Counted from the first letter of the stretch, positions 1-9,500 are shown. The stretch: 64,000 bases of DNA from Cellulophaga sp. RHA19 (GCF_002813425.1 NZ_PHUL01000001.1:2487001-2551000), one strand, 5' to 3'. A program made the numbers and translations. Notes: generated from the sequence alone by a model not told the origin.

Positions 1-1002
1 GAAGGAATATCTTGGAACAATCATGTAGAAATGGGTTTGTGGGCAGATTTAATGGTTATTGCTCCGGCAACAGCAAATACTTTGTCTAAAATGGCAAATG
101 GTGTTTGTGATAATTTATTATTGGCAACGTATTTATCTGCTAAATGTCCTGTGTTTTTTGCTCCGGCAATGGATTTAGATATGTATAAGCATCCGTCTAC
201 TTTGGCTTCTTTTGATAAGCTTAATTCTTTTGGTAATATTATGATACCTGCAGGGGAAGGTGAGTTAGCTAGTGGTTTACACGGTGAAGGTAGAATGGCA
301 GAGCCAGAAGATATAGTGCAGCACTTAAAACAATTTTTAAATACAGGTTTGCCGCTAAGTGGTAAAAAAGTGATTATTACAGCTGGTCCTACTTATGAAG
401 CAATAGATCCTGTGCGTTTTATAGGCAATCACTCATCTGGTAAAATGGGGTATGAGCTTGCTTTGGCAGCAGCAAACAAAGGAGCTAAAGTAGTTTTAGT
501 TTCTGGCCCGTCACACCTAACTATTTCTCATGATAATGTTACACTTGTACGTGTAAAATCTGCAGATGAAATGTATGATGAAGTACATAAACATTATGCG
601 CATTTTGATATTGCTATATGTGCTGCTGCAGTTGCAGACTATAAGCCTAAAACTATTGCAGATCAAAAAATAAAAAAGAATGATGCTGAGATGCAAATAA
701 CTCTTGTTAAAAATAAGGATATTTTATTTTCTTTAGGAGAACAAAAGAAGCATCAATTTTTAGTAGGCTTTGCGTTAGAGACTCAAAACGAAGTGGAAAA
801 CGCTACAAAAAAGCTTAAAAAGAAGAATTTAGATATTATAATACTTAACTCTTTAAATGATACAGGAGCTGGTTTTGGAAAATCAACCAATAAAATATCA
901 ATTATAGATAAGAAATTAAATATAAAAACGTTTAAACTAAAGACAAAGGCAGATGTTGCCTTAGATATTGTAAATGAAATTATTATAAAAACGAATGTAT
1001 AA
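1..1002 (+). CDS. coaBC: Bifunctional phosphopantothenoylcysteine decarboxylase / phosphopantothenate-cysteine ligase, 5'-truncated
   Basis: This cytosolic enzyme makes 4'-phosphopantetheine precursors of coenzyme A: the N-terminal CoaC half is a flavin-dependent decarboxylase and the C-terminal CoaB half is a ligase. The reading frame is already open at base 1, so the amino-terminal part (the start of the flavoprotein domain) lies outside the window and the internal Met at base 31 is not the real start. Visible CoaC signatures are APATANT followed by KMANGVCDN, then the PAMDLDMY stretch. The CoaB half begins near the GKKVIITAGPTYEAIDPVR segment, with NHSSGKMG and later AAAVADYKP and KKND, all standard for this family. 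It overlaps the next gene by 8 bases. A second CoA gene, coaE, lies 5.5 kb downstream on the same strand. Confidence 0.95.
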   Translation, partial: EGISWNNHVEMGLWADLMVIAPATANTLSKMANGVCDNLLLATYLSAKCPVFFAPAMDLDMYKHPSTLASFDKLNSFGNIMIPAGEGELASGLHGEGRMAEPEDIVQHLKQFLNTGLPLSGKKVIITAGPTYEAIDPVRFIGNHSSGKMGYELALAAANKGAKVVLVSGPSHLTISHDNVTLVRVKSADEMYDEVHKHYAHFDIAICAAAVADYKPKTIADQKIKKNDAEMQITLVKNKDILFSLGEQKKHQFLVGFALETQNEVENATKKLKKKNLDIIILNSLNDTGAGFGKSTNKISIIDKKLNIKTFKLKTKADVALDIVNEIIIKTNV

Positions 1003-1885
1003 ATTTATAATTGCTTTTTTTTGTTTTGCTATTTTTTCTACTGCCACGGCACAAGAACTTAACTGTACAGTAACAGTAAACTCTGACCAAGTAGGGCAAA
1101 CAAACCAGCAAGTTTTTAAAACATTAGAGCGTGCGCTTAATGATTTTATGAATAAAACTAAGTGGACAAATCGTATTTACAAAGAGCAAGAACGTGTAAA
1201 CTCTAGAATGTTTATTACTGTTACAGAGTACTCATCTAATAGTTTTAAAGCAAATATTCAAATACAATCTTCTAGACCTGTTTTTAACACATCATACGAG
1301 ACACCTATTTTTAATTATAAAGACAATCAGTTTAATTTTAATTATATAGAATTTCAACCATTGGTGTATAACCAAAATACGTTTGATTCTAATTTGGTAG
1401 GTGTAATGTCTTACTATGCATATGTTATGTTAGGTTTAGATGCAGATAGTTTTGCTCTAGAGGGAGGTACAGAACATTTTAAAAAAGCACAAGGTATTGT
1501 TACTCAAGCTCAGGGTAGTAGTGCAGCAGGGTGGAGTCAGTCTTCTAGTGAAAGAACTCGTTTTGAGCTTGTAGATAACATTTTATCTAACGCTTACAGG
1601 GAATATAGAGTTGCAATGTATAACTACCATAGAAAAGGTATGGATGTGCTTGCAGATAATAACAGTACAGGAAAACAAGTAATTTCTGGTACAATACGCT
1701 TGCTGTCTACTATAGCTAAGCGTAGAACTAATGCGTTTGTGTTGCAAACATTTTTTGATGCAAAATCAGATGAAATAGTAAGTATTTTTTCTGATGGTCC
1801 AAAAATGGATGTGGTAAAACTTAAAGAAGTTTTAAATACAGCCGCACCTTTTTATTCTAGTACGTGGAATAAAATAAAATATTAA
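995..1885 (+). CDS. porD: DUF4835 family protein (PorD-like, type IX secretion associated)
   Basis: A 296-residue secreted protein with an N-terminal signal peptide ending around TATAQ (residues 16-20), so it acts in the periplasm or outer membrane. The sequence reads as the Bacteroidota-specific DUF4835 family, which public annotation often labels type IX secretion protein PorD; the biochemical role is not established from sequence. Recognisable family stretches are FKTLERALNDF near the N-terminus, VMSYYAYVMLGLDADSF in the middle and NIL..AYREYR followed by RLL..IAKRRTN towards the end. The ATG overlaps the end of coaBC, so the two are probably co-transcribed and translationally coupled. coaBC-DUF4835-recN is an order I associate with Flavobacteriaceae, which argues for a vertically inherited housekeeping gene. 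Confidence 0.8.
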   Translation: MYKFIIAFFCFAIFSTATAQELNCTVTVNSDQVGQTNQQVFKTLERALNDFMNKTKWTNRIYKEQERVNSRMFITVTEYSSNSFKANIQIQSSRPVFNTSYETPIFNYKDNQFNFNYIEFQPLVYNQNTFDSNLVGVMSYYAYVMLGLDADSFALEGGTEHFKKAQGIVTQAQGSSAAGWSQSSSERTRFELVDNILSNAYREYRVAMYNYHRKGMDVLADNNSTGKQVISGTIRLLSTIAKRRTNAFVLQTFFDAKSDEIVSIFSDGPKMDVVKLKEVLNTAAPFYSSTWNKIKY

Positions 1886-1937
1886 CCCTCACTTTTTATA
1901 TTATAATTATATTTGATGTAATTTTTAATTACACAAA

Positions 1938-3590
1938 TTGTTAGTAACACTTTCTATAAAAAATTACGCTTTAATAGACCATTTAAATGTGTCTTTTACC
2001 AATGGTTTTACGGTAATAACCGGAGAAACTGGCGCGGGTAAATCTATCTTATTAGGTGGTTTAGCATTGGTGCTAGGTAAGCGAGCAGATTTATCATCAT
2101 TAAGAGACAAGGAAAAAAAATGTGTTATAGAGGCAGAGTTCTCTATAGGAAAATACAATCTTAAGTCTTTTTTTAATGATAATGATGTGGATTATGAAGA
2201 ACACACTATTATTAGGAGAGAGATACTGCCAAGTGGCAAGTCTAGAGCTTTTATTAATGATTCTCCTGTTAGGTTAGCAACTTTAACCACTTTAGGAGAT
2301 GGTTTAATAGATGTTCACTCTCAAAACCAAACGCTACAATTAGGAGATAATGCTTATCAATTTAAAGTAATAGATGGTTTAGCTTCTAATGCAGATCTTT
2401 TAGCTATTTATGAAAAAGATTTGCGTTCATTTAAAAAGGAAACCAAAGCATTAGAGTTACTGCTACAAGAAAAACAAGATGGTATTAAAGAACATGATTA
2501 TAATACTTTTTTGTTAAGTGAGTTAGAAAGTGCGCCTTTAAAAGAAGGAATTTTAGAAGAATTAGAAGAGCAGTACGAGCAGCTTAATAATGTAGAAAAC
2601 ATTATGGAGCACTTGTCTAAAGGACACCAGTTAATTTCTGATGAGCAAGTTGGTATTTTAAATTTATTAACAGAATTAAAACAAGCATCTAGCAAATTGG
2701 CAGGTTTTGGTTCGCAATTCACAAGTTTAAACGATCGTGTACAATCTGTTTTTATAGAGGTTGATGATATTTTTGAGGAGTTTGAAAGTTTAGAGAATAG
2801 CGTAGAAGCTAATCCTAAATTGCTTGAAGAGGTAAACGCTAAATTGCAACTGTTGTACGATTTGCAAAAAAAGCACGGTGTTTTAGAGATTGAAGAGTTG
2901 TTAAAAATAAAAGAAGAATTAGCTGTCAAGGTTGATGCTACAGAGAATATAGATGCAACTATAAAAGCAAAAGAAGCAGAAATTGAGGCTAAAGAAAAAG
3001 CACTAAATACAATTTGTGCAAAAATATCTAAGCAGCGTAAGGCAATTGTGCCAGAGTTAAAAAAGCAACTAGAAGCAATTTTAGAGTCTTTAGGTATGCC
3101 AAGCGCAGAATTTAAGATAGAAATAAATGCAGCACAAAGTTTTATGTATAATGGTAAAGATGAACTTGTTTTTCAGTTTTCTGCAAATAAAGGATCTGCT
3201 TTTGGTGAGTTGAAAAAAGTGGCATCTGGAGGAGAGCTTTCTCGTATTATGTTAGCTATAAAGGCAGTTTTAGCTAAATATGAAGATTTACCAACCCTTA
3301 TGTTTGATGAGATAGATACAGGAGTTTCTGGAGAAATATCTAACAGAATGGGAGTTATTATGCAAGAGATGAGTAGTAGTATGCAGATATTCTCTATTAC
3401 ACACTTACCGCAAGTAGCATCTAAAGGTAATCATCATTACAAAGTATATAAAGAAGATAAAAATAACGTAACGCACACGCAAATGAAGCAACTTACTACA
3501 GAAGAAAGAGTAGTGGAGTTAGCAGAAATGTTGGGAGGTAAAGATTTATCAGATTCTGCTATTGCACACGCAAGGCAGTTATTGAATTAG
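1938..3590 (+). CDS. recN: DNA repair protein RecN
   Basis: RecN is an SMC-like ATPase that acts at double-strand breaks during recombinational repair. The 550-residue length is normal for the family. Residues 29-36 form the Walker A motif GETGAGKS. The central third is a long coiled coil rich in Glu, Lys and Leu. Near the C-terminus the ABC signature ASGGELS occupies about residues 429-435, and the Walker B segment TLMFDEIDTG has its acidic pair at about D457/E458, followed by SITHLPQVAS. The chosen start is a TTG, because the family N-terminus (hydrophobic residues, then SIKNYALID) begins exactly there and no ATG lies nearby. It sits 52 bases after the PorD-like gene, likely in the same transcription unit. 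Confidence 0.96.
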   Translation: MLVTLSIKNYALIDHLNVSFTNGFTVITGETGAGKSILLGGLALVLGKRADLSSLRDKEKKCVIEAEFSIGKYNLKSFFNDNDVDYEEHTIIRREILPSGKSRAFINDSPVRLATLTTLGDGLIDVHSQNQTLQLGDNAYQFKVIDGLASNADLLAIYEKDLRSFKKETKALELLLQEKQDGIKEHDYNTFLLSELESAPLKEGILEELEEQYEQLNNVENIMEHLSKGHQLISDEQVGILNLLTELKQASSKLAGFGSQFTSLNDRVQSVFIEVDDIFEEFESLENSVEANPKLLEEVNAKLQLLYDLQKKHGVLEIEELLKIKEELAVKVDATENIDATIKAKEAEIEAKEKALNTICAKISKQRKAIVPELKKQLEAILESLGMPSAEFKIEINAAQSFMYNGKDELVFQFSANKGSAFGELKKVASGGELSRIMLAIKAVLAKYEDLPTLMFDEIDTGVSGEISNRMGVIMQEMSSSMQIFSITHLPQVASKGNHHYKVYKEDKNNVTHTQMKQLTTEERVVELAEMLGGKDLSDSAIAHARQLLN

Positions 3591-3657
3591 AAGCATTGCA
3601 TTCTACTTTTTTTGAATATCTTTACGCGCACATAAAAATTACCAAAATAAACAGCAA

Positions 3658-4473
3658 ATGGCATACAATTTATTAAAAGGAAAAAGAGGTATTATATTTG
3701 GAGCATTAGATGAAAATTCTATTGCTTGGAAAACTGCAGAAAGAGTACACGCAGAAGGTGGTACTTTTGTGTTAACTAACGCACCTATAGCAATGCGTAT
3801 GGGGCAAATAAAGCAGTTGGCAGAAAAAACAGGATCAGAAATTATACCTGCAGATGCAACTAGCGAAGAAGATTTAAACAACTTGGTAGCAAAGTCTACA
3901 GAAATTTTGGGTGGTAAATTAGATTTTGTTTTACACTCTATAGGAATGTCTGTAAACGTAAGAAAAGGTCGTGCTTATACAGATGAGAAGTATGATTTTA
4001 CAGCAAAAGGTTGGGATGTTTCTGCATTGTCTTTTCATAAAGTAATGCAAAGTTTATATAAAGCAGATGCAATGAACCAGTGGGGAAGTATTGTAGCTTT
4101 AACTTATATGGCTGCACAACGTACATTTCCAGATTATAATGATATGGCAGATAATAAAGCATATTTAGAATCTGTAGCTCGTAGTTTTGGTTATTTCTTT
4201 GGTAAAGAAAAGCAAGTACGTGTAAATACAATTTCTCAGTCTCCAACGCCAACAACAGCAGGTCAAGGTGTTAAAGGTTTTGGTGGTTTTATTGCTTATG
4301 CAGATAAAATGTCTCCTTTAGGTAATGCAACTGCTCAGGATTGTGCAGATTATACTGTTTCTTTGTTTTCAGACCTTACAAAGAAAGTAACTATGCAAAA
4401 CTTATTTCATGATGGAGGTTTTTCTAACACAGGAGTTAGCCAAGAGGTAATAGAGCATTTTACAGAAGAATAA
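3658..4473 (+). CDS. fabI: Enoyl-[acyl-carrier-protein] reductase (NADH), FabI type
   Basis: FabI carries out the last reductive step of each fatty-acid elongation cycle, reducing enoyl-ACP with NAD(P)H in the cytosol. The protein is 271 residues, standard for FabI. The N-terminus GKRGIIFGALDENSIAW is the divergent Rossmann nucleotide loop typical of the family. The catalytic pair of tyrosines is visible as Y150 (in LTYMAAQ) and Y160, with Lys at K167, giving the FabI Tyr-X6-Lys spacing rather than the Tyr-X3-Lys of classical SDRs. The segment NTISQSPTPTTAG replaces the usual IRT-SGP loop near the substrate. A strong terminator follows the stop codon, so this gene appears to end the upstream transcription unit. 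Triclosan-type inhibitors target this family. Confidence 0.96.
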   Translation: MAYNLLKGKRGIIFGALDENSIAWKTAERVHAEGGTFVLTNAPIAMRMGQIKQLAEKTGSEIIPADATSEEDLNNLVAKSTEILGGKLDFVLHSIGMSVNVRKGRAYTDEKYDFTAKGWDVSALSFHKVMQSLYKADAMNQWGSIVALTYMAAQRTFPDYNDMADNKAYLESVARSFGYFFGKEKQVRVNTISQSPTPTTAGQGVKGFGGFIAYADKMSPLGNATAQDCADYTVSLFSDLTKKVTMQNLFHDGGFSNTGVSQEVIEHFTEE

Positions 4474-4492
4474 GAATAATATAATATAGTAA

Positions 4493-4520
4493 GAGCCATC
4501 CTTTTTTTGGGGTGGCTTTT
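4493..4520 (+). terminator. Rho-independent terminator after fabI
   Basis: An 8-bp stem (AGCCATCC pairing with GGGTGGCT, one G-U pair) encloses a loop containing seven T residues and is followed by TTTT. It lies 20 bases after the fabI stop codon and just before the glycosyltransferase start. Confidence 0.75.
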
Positions 4521-4539
4521 ATGTTTACAGTGGTACTAC

Positions 4540-5541
4540 ATGAATTTTTTGTTTTCTTTTATAGTTCCGGTTTATAACAGGCCTAATGAAATTAGAGAGT
4601 TGTTGCAAAGTTTAGAGCAACAAACCTACACAAAACCTTATGAGATTGTTATTGTGGAAGATGGTTCTACTATTAGCTCAGAGGAAGAGGTTTCTCGTTT
4701 TTCTAGTTTACCAATATCATATTATAAAAAAGAGAATTCAGGACCAGGAGATTCTAGAAATTACGGAATGCGAAAAGCTAAGGGTAATTACTTTATAGTC
4801 TTAGATTCAGATTGTATTTTACCATCACATTATTTAGAAACTGCAGAAGCATCACTGCAAAAAGACTATGTAGACTGTTACGGCGGGCCAGATGCGGCAC
4901 ATGAATCTTTTTCTACAGTACAAAAAGCAATTAATTACGCAATGACATCGTTTTTTACAACAGGTGGTATACGCGGAGGTAAAAAGGCAGTAGATAAATT
5001 TCAGCCTCGTAGTTTTAATATGGGTATTTCTAAAGAGGCTTTTGAGCAAACTGGTGGCTATGGTAATATTCATCCTGGTGAGGACCCAGATTTAACTATT
5101 AGAATCTGGAATAGCGGTTTTAAAACCAAATTAATACCAGAAGCTTACGTGTATCATAAGCGTAGAATAGACTGGAATAAATTTTACATTCAGGTAAACA
5201 AGTTTGGTATGGTGCGCCCAATATTAAACAAATGGCATCCTGAAACAGCTAAAATTACGTATTGGTTTCCGGCTTTATTTTGCTTTGGGTTTTTAGTTTC
5301 AATATTGGCTTCGTTTTTAGGACTACCTTGGTTTTTATATTGTTATAGTTTGTATTTTACGCTGTTATTTATAGATTCGCTTATAAAAAATAAAAGTATT
5401 GTAATTGCGTTTTTATCTTTAGTAGCTGTTACAATACAATTTTTAGGGTATGGTTATGGCTTTTTAAAATCTACTTTAACTTTAAACTCAAGTAAAAAGA
5501 CTGCACAAGAATTATTTCCTAAATTATTTTTTAAATTATAA
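4540..5541 (+). CDS. Family 2 glycosyltransferase with C-terminal membrane segments
   Basis: A predicted inverting GT2 glycosyltransferase of 333 residues, likely adding sugars to a cell-surface polysaccharide or lipid; the donor and acceptor cannot be read from sequence. The GT-A fold markers are FIVPVYNRP at the N-terminus, VEDGS, the metal-binding LDSDC (a DXD motif), and HPGEDPDLTIRIW, which is the ED..D catalytic region. The last about 90 residues contain two or three hydrophobic stretches, so the enzyme is membrane-anchored on the cytoplasmic face. The frame stays open upstream to a TTG inside the fabI terminator, but the ATG at 4540 gives the proper family N-terminus. The next gene starts 2 bases after the stop, so the two are probably co-expressed. 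Confidence 0.88.
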   Translation: MNFLFSFIVPVYNRPNEIRELLQSLEQQTYTKPYEIVIVEDGSTISSEEEVSRFSSLPISYYKKENSGPGDSRNYGMRKAKGNYFIVLDSDCILPSHYLETAEASLQKDYVDCYGGPDAAHESFSTVQKAINYAMTSFFTTGGIRGGKKAVDKFQPRSFNMGISKEAFEQTGGYGNIHPGEDPDLTIRIWNSGFKTKLIPEAYVYHKRRIDWNKFYIQVNKFGMVRPILNKWHPETAKITYWFPALFCFGFLVSILASFLGLPWFLYCYSLYFTLLFIDSLIKNKSIVIAFLSLVAVTIQFLGYGYGFLKSTLTLNSSKKTAQELFPKLFFKL

Positions 5542-5543
5542 AG

Positions 5544-6503
5544 GTGTTAAGTAAAATAAAAAACGGACTAAATAAACGTAAAGTGAAAATATTTTCACTG
5601 TTTTTACTATGTGCTACTATGGCGTGGTTTATTAGTAATTTGTCTGATTCTTATACAGCAAATACTTATTTTAATTTAGAGTACATAAACGTACCAGATA
5701 GTTTATTTTTTGCAGAAAAACACCAGAAAGAAGTTCAGGTAAAAGTACACGCAGGAGGTTTTCAGTTGTTACGTTTAAATACTTTTAGAAAAAATATAAA
5801 AGTAGATTTAAAAAGTGTAGAACATAAAGGAGATAAGTTTTTTCTACGACAGTCTGTGTTTAGGAAGCAAATAGAACAACAATTGCCCAACTCATTATCT
5901 TTAACAGAAGTTGGTTTTAGTGACACTTTGTATTTAGATTTGTATAAGTTGCATACAAAAAAAGTTCCTGTTATATCTAGTGTTAAAGTAGATTTAGCGC
6001 AAAACTATGTGCTAGATAAAGAGCTTAAAATAACACCAGATTCTATAAAAATTTCTGGACCAAAAACAGAGATAGATTCTATTAACTATGTTAGATCAGA
6101 AGAATATGATTTTAGTAATATTTCTTCAAGCTTTAAGCAAAAATTAGGTTTATTGTTACCTCAAGATCTAACCAATACAAAGTTTTCTAACGAGAGTGTT
6201 GTTGTTTCTGGTGAGGTCTTTCGTTTTTCAGAGAAAATAATTACAGTGCCAGTTACTGTGTTAAATTTACCAGAAGAAGTAAGTATTAGAACGTTTCCTA
6301 ATAAAGTTTCTATTTTGTGTAAAGCAAAAGTTACAGATTTAAAAGAGGTTAAAGTGTCTGATTTTAGTTTAACTGCAGACTTTAATGATTATGTTGATGA
6401 AAACTCACCAATTTTAAAGTTAAAACTAAGTAAAAAGCCAGAGGGTGTATATAGTGCTAAGTTAAAAGAAGAAGCTGTAGAATTTATTTTAAATAGAAAA
6501 TGA
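5544..6503 (+). CDS. YbbR-like domain protein (CdaR-related)
   Basis: A 319-residue membrane-anchored protein with a short cytoplasmic N-terminus (KNGLNKRKVK), one transmembrane helix at about residues 14-32 and a long extracytoplasmic part made of YbbR-like repeats. Typical repeat wording is visible twice, for example ITPDSIKISGPKTEID and the later FPNKVSILCKAKVTDL. In Firmicutes YbbR/CdaR modulates a diadenylate cyclase; no cyclase gene lies next to this copy, so that link is family knowledge only. The start is a GTG that follows the glycosyltransferase stop by two bases. The last codons overlap the start of coaE in an ATGA arrangement, which indicates translational coupling of the pair. 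Confidence 0.8.
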   Translation: MLSKIKNGLNKRKVKIFSLFLLCATMAWFISNLSDSYTANTYFNLEYINVPDSLFFAEKHQKEVQVKVHAGGFQLLRLNTFRKNIKVDLKSVEHKGDKFFLRQSVFRKQIEQQLPNSLSLTEVGFSDTLYLDLYKLHTKKVPVISSVKVDLAQNYVLDKELKITPDSIKISGPKTEIDSINYVRSEEYDFSNISSSFKQKLGLLLPQDLTNTKFSNESVVVSGEVFRFSEKIITVPVTVLNLPEEVSIRTFPNKVSILCKAKVTDLKEVKVSDFSLTADFNDYVDENSPILKLKLSKKPEGVYSAKLKEEAVEFILNRK

Positions 6504-7084
6504 AAATAGTAGGTTTAACAGGAGGTATAGGTAGTGGAAAAAGTACAGCAGCAAAAATGTTTGCAGATTTAGGTGTTCCTGTTTATAATTCGGACCTAGA
6601 AGCTAAACAGTTAATGCATACTTCTGTTAGTGTTAAAGAGCAAATAGCAAGCCTATTAGGTAAAGATGCTTATGTAAACAATGTTTTAAATAGAGAATAT
6701 ATAGCAGAAAAGGTATTTGCGGATGCTAGTTTGTTAGAGCAACTAAATAATATTGTACACCCAGCTGTAAGAGAGCACTTTTTAGAGTGGACTAAAAAAC
6801 AAGACGCACCCTATGTTATACAGGAAAGCGCAATTATTTTTGAAAATAAAAACCAAGATTTCTACGATTACATAATTTTGGTTACAGCACCTTTGGAAGT
6901 CAGAATTAATAGGATTTTAAAAAGGGATAATACTACACGAGAAAAAATTCTTTCTAGAATGAACAATCAATGGACAGATGAAAAGAAAGAAAAAATGTCT
7001 GATTTTAAGTTAATAAATGAAGATATTGTAAATTTAGAGTTAAAAATAAATGAAATTCACTCTATATTAAGGAGCTTGTCTTAA
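6500..7084 (+). CDS. coaE: Dephospho-CoA kinase
   Basis: CoaE phosphorylates the 3'-hydroxyl of dephospho-CoA with ATP, the final step of coenzyme A synthesis in the cytosol. The 194-residue length fits the family. The P-loop GLTGGIGSGKST is at residues 5-16, followed by the conserved NSDLEAKQLM (the acidic catalytic residue lies in this segment) and the lid/CoA-binding region containing HPAVREHF. The C-terminal portion holds RI..RILKRDNTTREKILSRMNNQ, a typical CoaE lid-and-arginine segment. It overlaps the YbbR-like gene by four bases. Together with coaBC at the window start it gives two steps of the CoA pathway within 7 kb. Confidence 0.95.
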   Translation: MKIVGLTGGIGSGKSTAAKMFADLGVPVYNSDLEAKQLMHTSVSVKEQIASLLGKDAYVNNVLNREYIAEKVFADASLLEQLNNIVHPAVREHFLEWTKKQDAPYVIQESAIIFENKNQDFYDYIILVTAPLEVRINRILKRDNTTREKILSRMNNQWTDEKKEKMSDFKLINEDIVNLELKINEIHSILRSLS

Positions 7085-7166
7085 TAATCGTTAAAGTTTA
7101 ACTATTAGTGTTAAGGTTAGGTTAAACAGGAGAGACTATATATGTTAAAATCTTAATTTTGCCCAA

Positions 7167-8750
7167 ATGAACAAGAAGTTATTGGTTGTACTTATTGTGT
7201 TAATGACCTTGTCTTTGCTAGGAATAATATTTGTTCAGGCGTATTGGATTAAAAAATCTATAGAGGACAAAGAAGAGCAATTTTATCAGACAGTATCTCA
7301 GGTACTAGATAATGTAGCAAGCAAAATAGAAACAAGAGAAATAAATGAGTATGGAGATAAGTTTATAGCGCTAAAAGATAGTGTTGGTAAACCATCAGAA
7401 TACCAAATTAGAGATATTTTTTATAGAGAGGTAGATGAAGACTCTAGAGAAGTAACTATTTATAATCACGGAATATTAAAAGAGAATTACAATGTTCCAC
7501 CTTCGTTCTTTGACAATGATCTTTTAAGTGATAGTACAACAACTATTACTAGTTATACAAGCAAAACTGTAGAAACTGTTTTAAAAGAAAATTTTGGTAT
7601 GGATGGTAAAGGTTACAGCTTTACACCCATAAAAAAAATAACAAAATTTGGAGATATTTCTAGGTTTGAAAAATTACAGTTTGAGGAATCTTTTAGAGAT
7701 GAGGCAAACAGAAGGCCAATGTATAAACGGGTTTCTAAAAAAGAGATTAGAACAGCTTTAGAAAAAGAATTTAAAAACAGAAAAATTGATATTGATTTTG
7801 AGTATGGTATTTATAGCAAAGGCCTACCAACATCTGTAAAATCTAGAAAATTTAAATTTGACCCAGAAACAATAAATAGAACACCTATTTTTAGGGATAG
7901 CGAAGGAAAAACAGATTTTTCGTTACTGGTTTCTTTTCCCGATAAAAAGGAATACTTAATTGGTTCTATTTTAGGAATGGCATTAATTACATTTTTATTT
8001 ACCACTATTATACTTATAACGTATGTAGGTGCTATTTATCAATTAATTAGACAAAAGAAAATATCTGAAATAAAAACAGACTTTATTAATAATATGACGC
8101 ACGAGTTTAAAACCCCAATTGCTACTATAAATTTAGCAGTAGAGGCCATTAAAAACCCTGCAACCATAGGAGATAAAGAAAAAGTTGGTCGTTACTTACA
8201 AATGATAAGAGACGAAAATAAAAGAATGCACGCACAAGTAGAGAATGTGTTGCGTATATCTAAATTGGAGAAGAATCAATTAGATATTAGTAAGGAAAGA
8301 GTAGATGTACACGACATAATTGAAGATGCTATTACACACGTAGAGTTAATAGTAGATGATAGAGGTGGTTATATTAATACACACCTAAATGCTAAGCGTA
8401 CAGATGTTTTGGCTAATGAAATGCACTTTACCAACGTGTTGGTAAATGTTATGGATAATGCTATTAAATACTCTCCCGAAGCACCAAAAATTGATGTGTA
8501 TACAGAGAGTACTAAAAATAGTATTGTTATAAAAATTAAAGATCAAGGGTCTGGAATGAGTAAAGCTGTTCTGAAAAAAGTTTTTGAAAAATTTTACAGA
8601 GAGCACACAGGAGATATACATAATGTAAAAGGGCACGGTTTAGGACTGGCCTACGTAAAAAAAATAATAGATGATCACCAAGGTGAAGTTTATGCAGAAA
8701 GCGAAAAAGGAAAAGGAAGCACTTTCTACATTAAATTACCTATAATTTAA
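7167..8750 (+). CDS. Sensor histidine kinase (RprX-like)
   Basis: A 527-residue membrane sensor kinase. TM1 is at about residues 4-26 and TM2 at about 264-293, bracketing a periplasmic sensor region of about 240 residues. The HisKA segment NNMTHEFKTPIA carries the phospho-accepting His at residue 312. The ATPase domain shows the N box (NVMDNAIKYSPEAP), the G1 box (DQGSGMS) and the G2 box (GHGLGLAYVKKI). The paired response regulator starts five bases downstream, so they form one operon. The overall pattern resembles the RprX/RprY system of Bacteroidota; the signal is unknown. A TAATTTTG sequence at 7154-7161 resembles the -7 promoter box and ends only five bases before the ATG, but no matching -33 element was seen. 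Confidence 0.93.
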   Translation: MNKKLLVVLIVLMTLSLLGIIFVQAYWIKKSIEDKEEQFYQTVSQVLDNVASKIETREINEYGDKFIALKDSVGKPSEYQIRDIFYREVDEDSREVTIYNHGILKENYNVPPSFFDNDLLSDSTTTITSYTSKTVETVLKENFGMDGKGYSFTPIKKITKFGDISRFEKLQFEESFRDEANRRPMYKRVSKKEIRTALEKEFKNRKIDIDFEYGIYSKGLPTSVKSRKFKFDPETINRTPIFRDSEGKTDFSLLVSFPDKKEYLIGSILGMALITFLFTTIILITYVGAIYQLIRQKKISEIKTDFINNMTHEFKTPIATINLAVEAIKNPATIGDKEKVGRYLQMIRDENKRMHAQVENVLRISKLEKNQLDISKERVDVHDIIEDAITHVELIVDDRGGYINTHLNAKRTDVLANEMHFTNVLVNVMDNAIKYSPEAPKIDVYTESTKNSIVIKIKDQGSGMSKAVLKKVFEKFYREHTGDIHNVKGHGLGLAYVKKIIDDHQGEVYAESEKGKGSTFYIKLPII

Positions 8751-8755
8751 GAGAT

Positions 8756-9472
8756 ATGGAAACAGTAAACAAGAAAATACTTTTGGTAGAGGACGATCCA
8801 AACTTTGGAATAGTTCTTAAAGATTATTTAGGAATGAATAATTTTGATGTAGTATTAGCTAAAAACGGAATGGAAGGTTTTGAAAAGTTCAAAAAAGACA
8901 TTTATGATGTTTGTATTTTGGATGTGATGATGCCTTATAAAGATGGTTATACTTTAGCTAGAGAGATTAGAGAAAAGAATGAAAACGTGCCAATTGTTTT
9001 TCTTACTGCTAAAACAATGAAAGAAGATGTACTAAAAGGTTATAAAGCAGGTGCAGATGATTACTTAAATAAGCCTTTTGATTCTGAAGTTCTTTTAATG
9101 AAGCTAAAAGCTATATTACAAAGAAAATCTTCTAATACTATGGCAGATAGTAAAAAGTTTGAGTTTACAATTGGTGATTTTAAATTGAACTCTAAACTTA
9201 GATTCTTAAAATTTAAAGAAGAAGAAGCTGTTAAATTATCTCCAAAAGAAAACGATCTTTTACGTTTGTTGGCTTTACACGAAAACGATTTAATGCCAAG
9301 AGAATTAGCATTAACTAAAATATGGAGAGATGATAACTATTTTACATCTAGAAGTATGGATGTTTATATAGCTAAGCTTAGAAAGTATTTAAAGAAAGAT
9401 GAGAATGTAGAGATATTAAACATTCACGGTGAAGGTTTCCGTTTGGTAATTAAAACTGAAGAAGAGTCTTAA
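8756..9472 (+). CDS. OmpR-family response regulator (RprY-like)
   Basis: A 238-residue DNA-binding response regulator. The receiver domain (about residues 6-122) has the acidic pocket VEDD at 11-14, the phosphorylation site D56 in CILDVMMP, the switch threonine T84 in FLTAKT and the conserved K106 in LNKPFD. The C-terminal winged-helix domain (about 135-235) contains LSPKENDLLRLLA and the recognition region ending in VYIAKLRKYLKKD and NIHGEGFRL, all classical for OmpR/PhoB output domains. It is the cognate partner of the kinase five bases upstream. The gene is followed by a strong hairpin terminator shared with the convergent miaA gene. Confidence 0.95.
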   Translation: METVNKKILLVEDDPNFGIVLKDYLGMNNFDVVLAKNGMEGFEKFKKDIYDVCILDVMMPYKDGYTLAREIREKNENVPIVFLTAKTMKEDVLKGYKAGADDYLNKPFDSEVLLMKLKAILQRKSSNTMADSKKFEFTIGDFKLNSKLRFLKFKEEEAVKLSPKENDLLRLLALHENDLMPRELALTKIWRDDNYFTSRSMDVYIAKLRKYLKKDENVEILNIHGEGFRLVIKTEEES

Positions 9473-9500
9473 AATATTTTTATTATAAAATATACAAAAC

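Noticed and set aside
3591..3657. Terminator between recN and fabI
   Set aside because: A T-run follows AGAAGCATTGCATTCT, but the possible stem has a mismatch after four pairs and is too weak to call.
4507..4539. Upstream extension of the glycosyltransferase from a TTG at 4507
   Set aside because: The added residues come from the fabI terminator hairpin, and the family N-terminus begins right at the ATG at 4540.
7154..7166. Leaderless promoter for the sensor kinase
   Set aside because: TAATTTTG ends five bases before the ATG, which would imply a leaderless mRNA, but no -33 TTTG is present at 17-23 nt. In such A+T-rich DNA the box alone is too weak as evidence.
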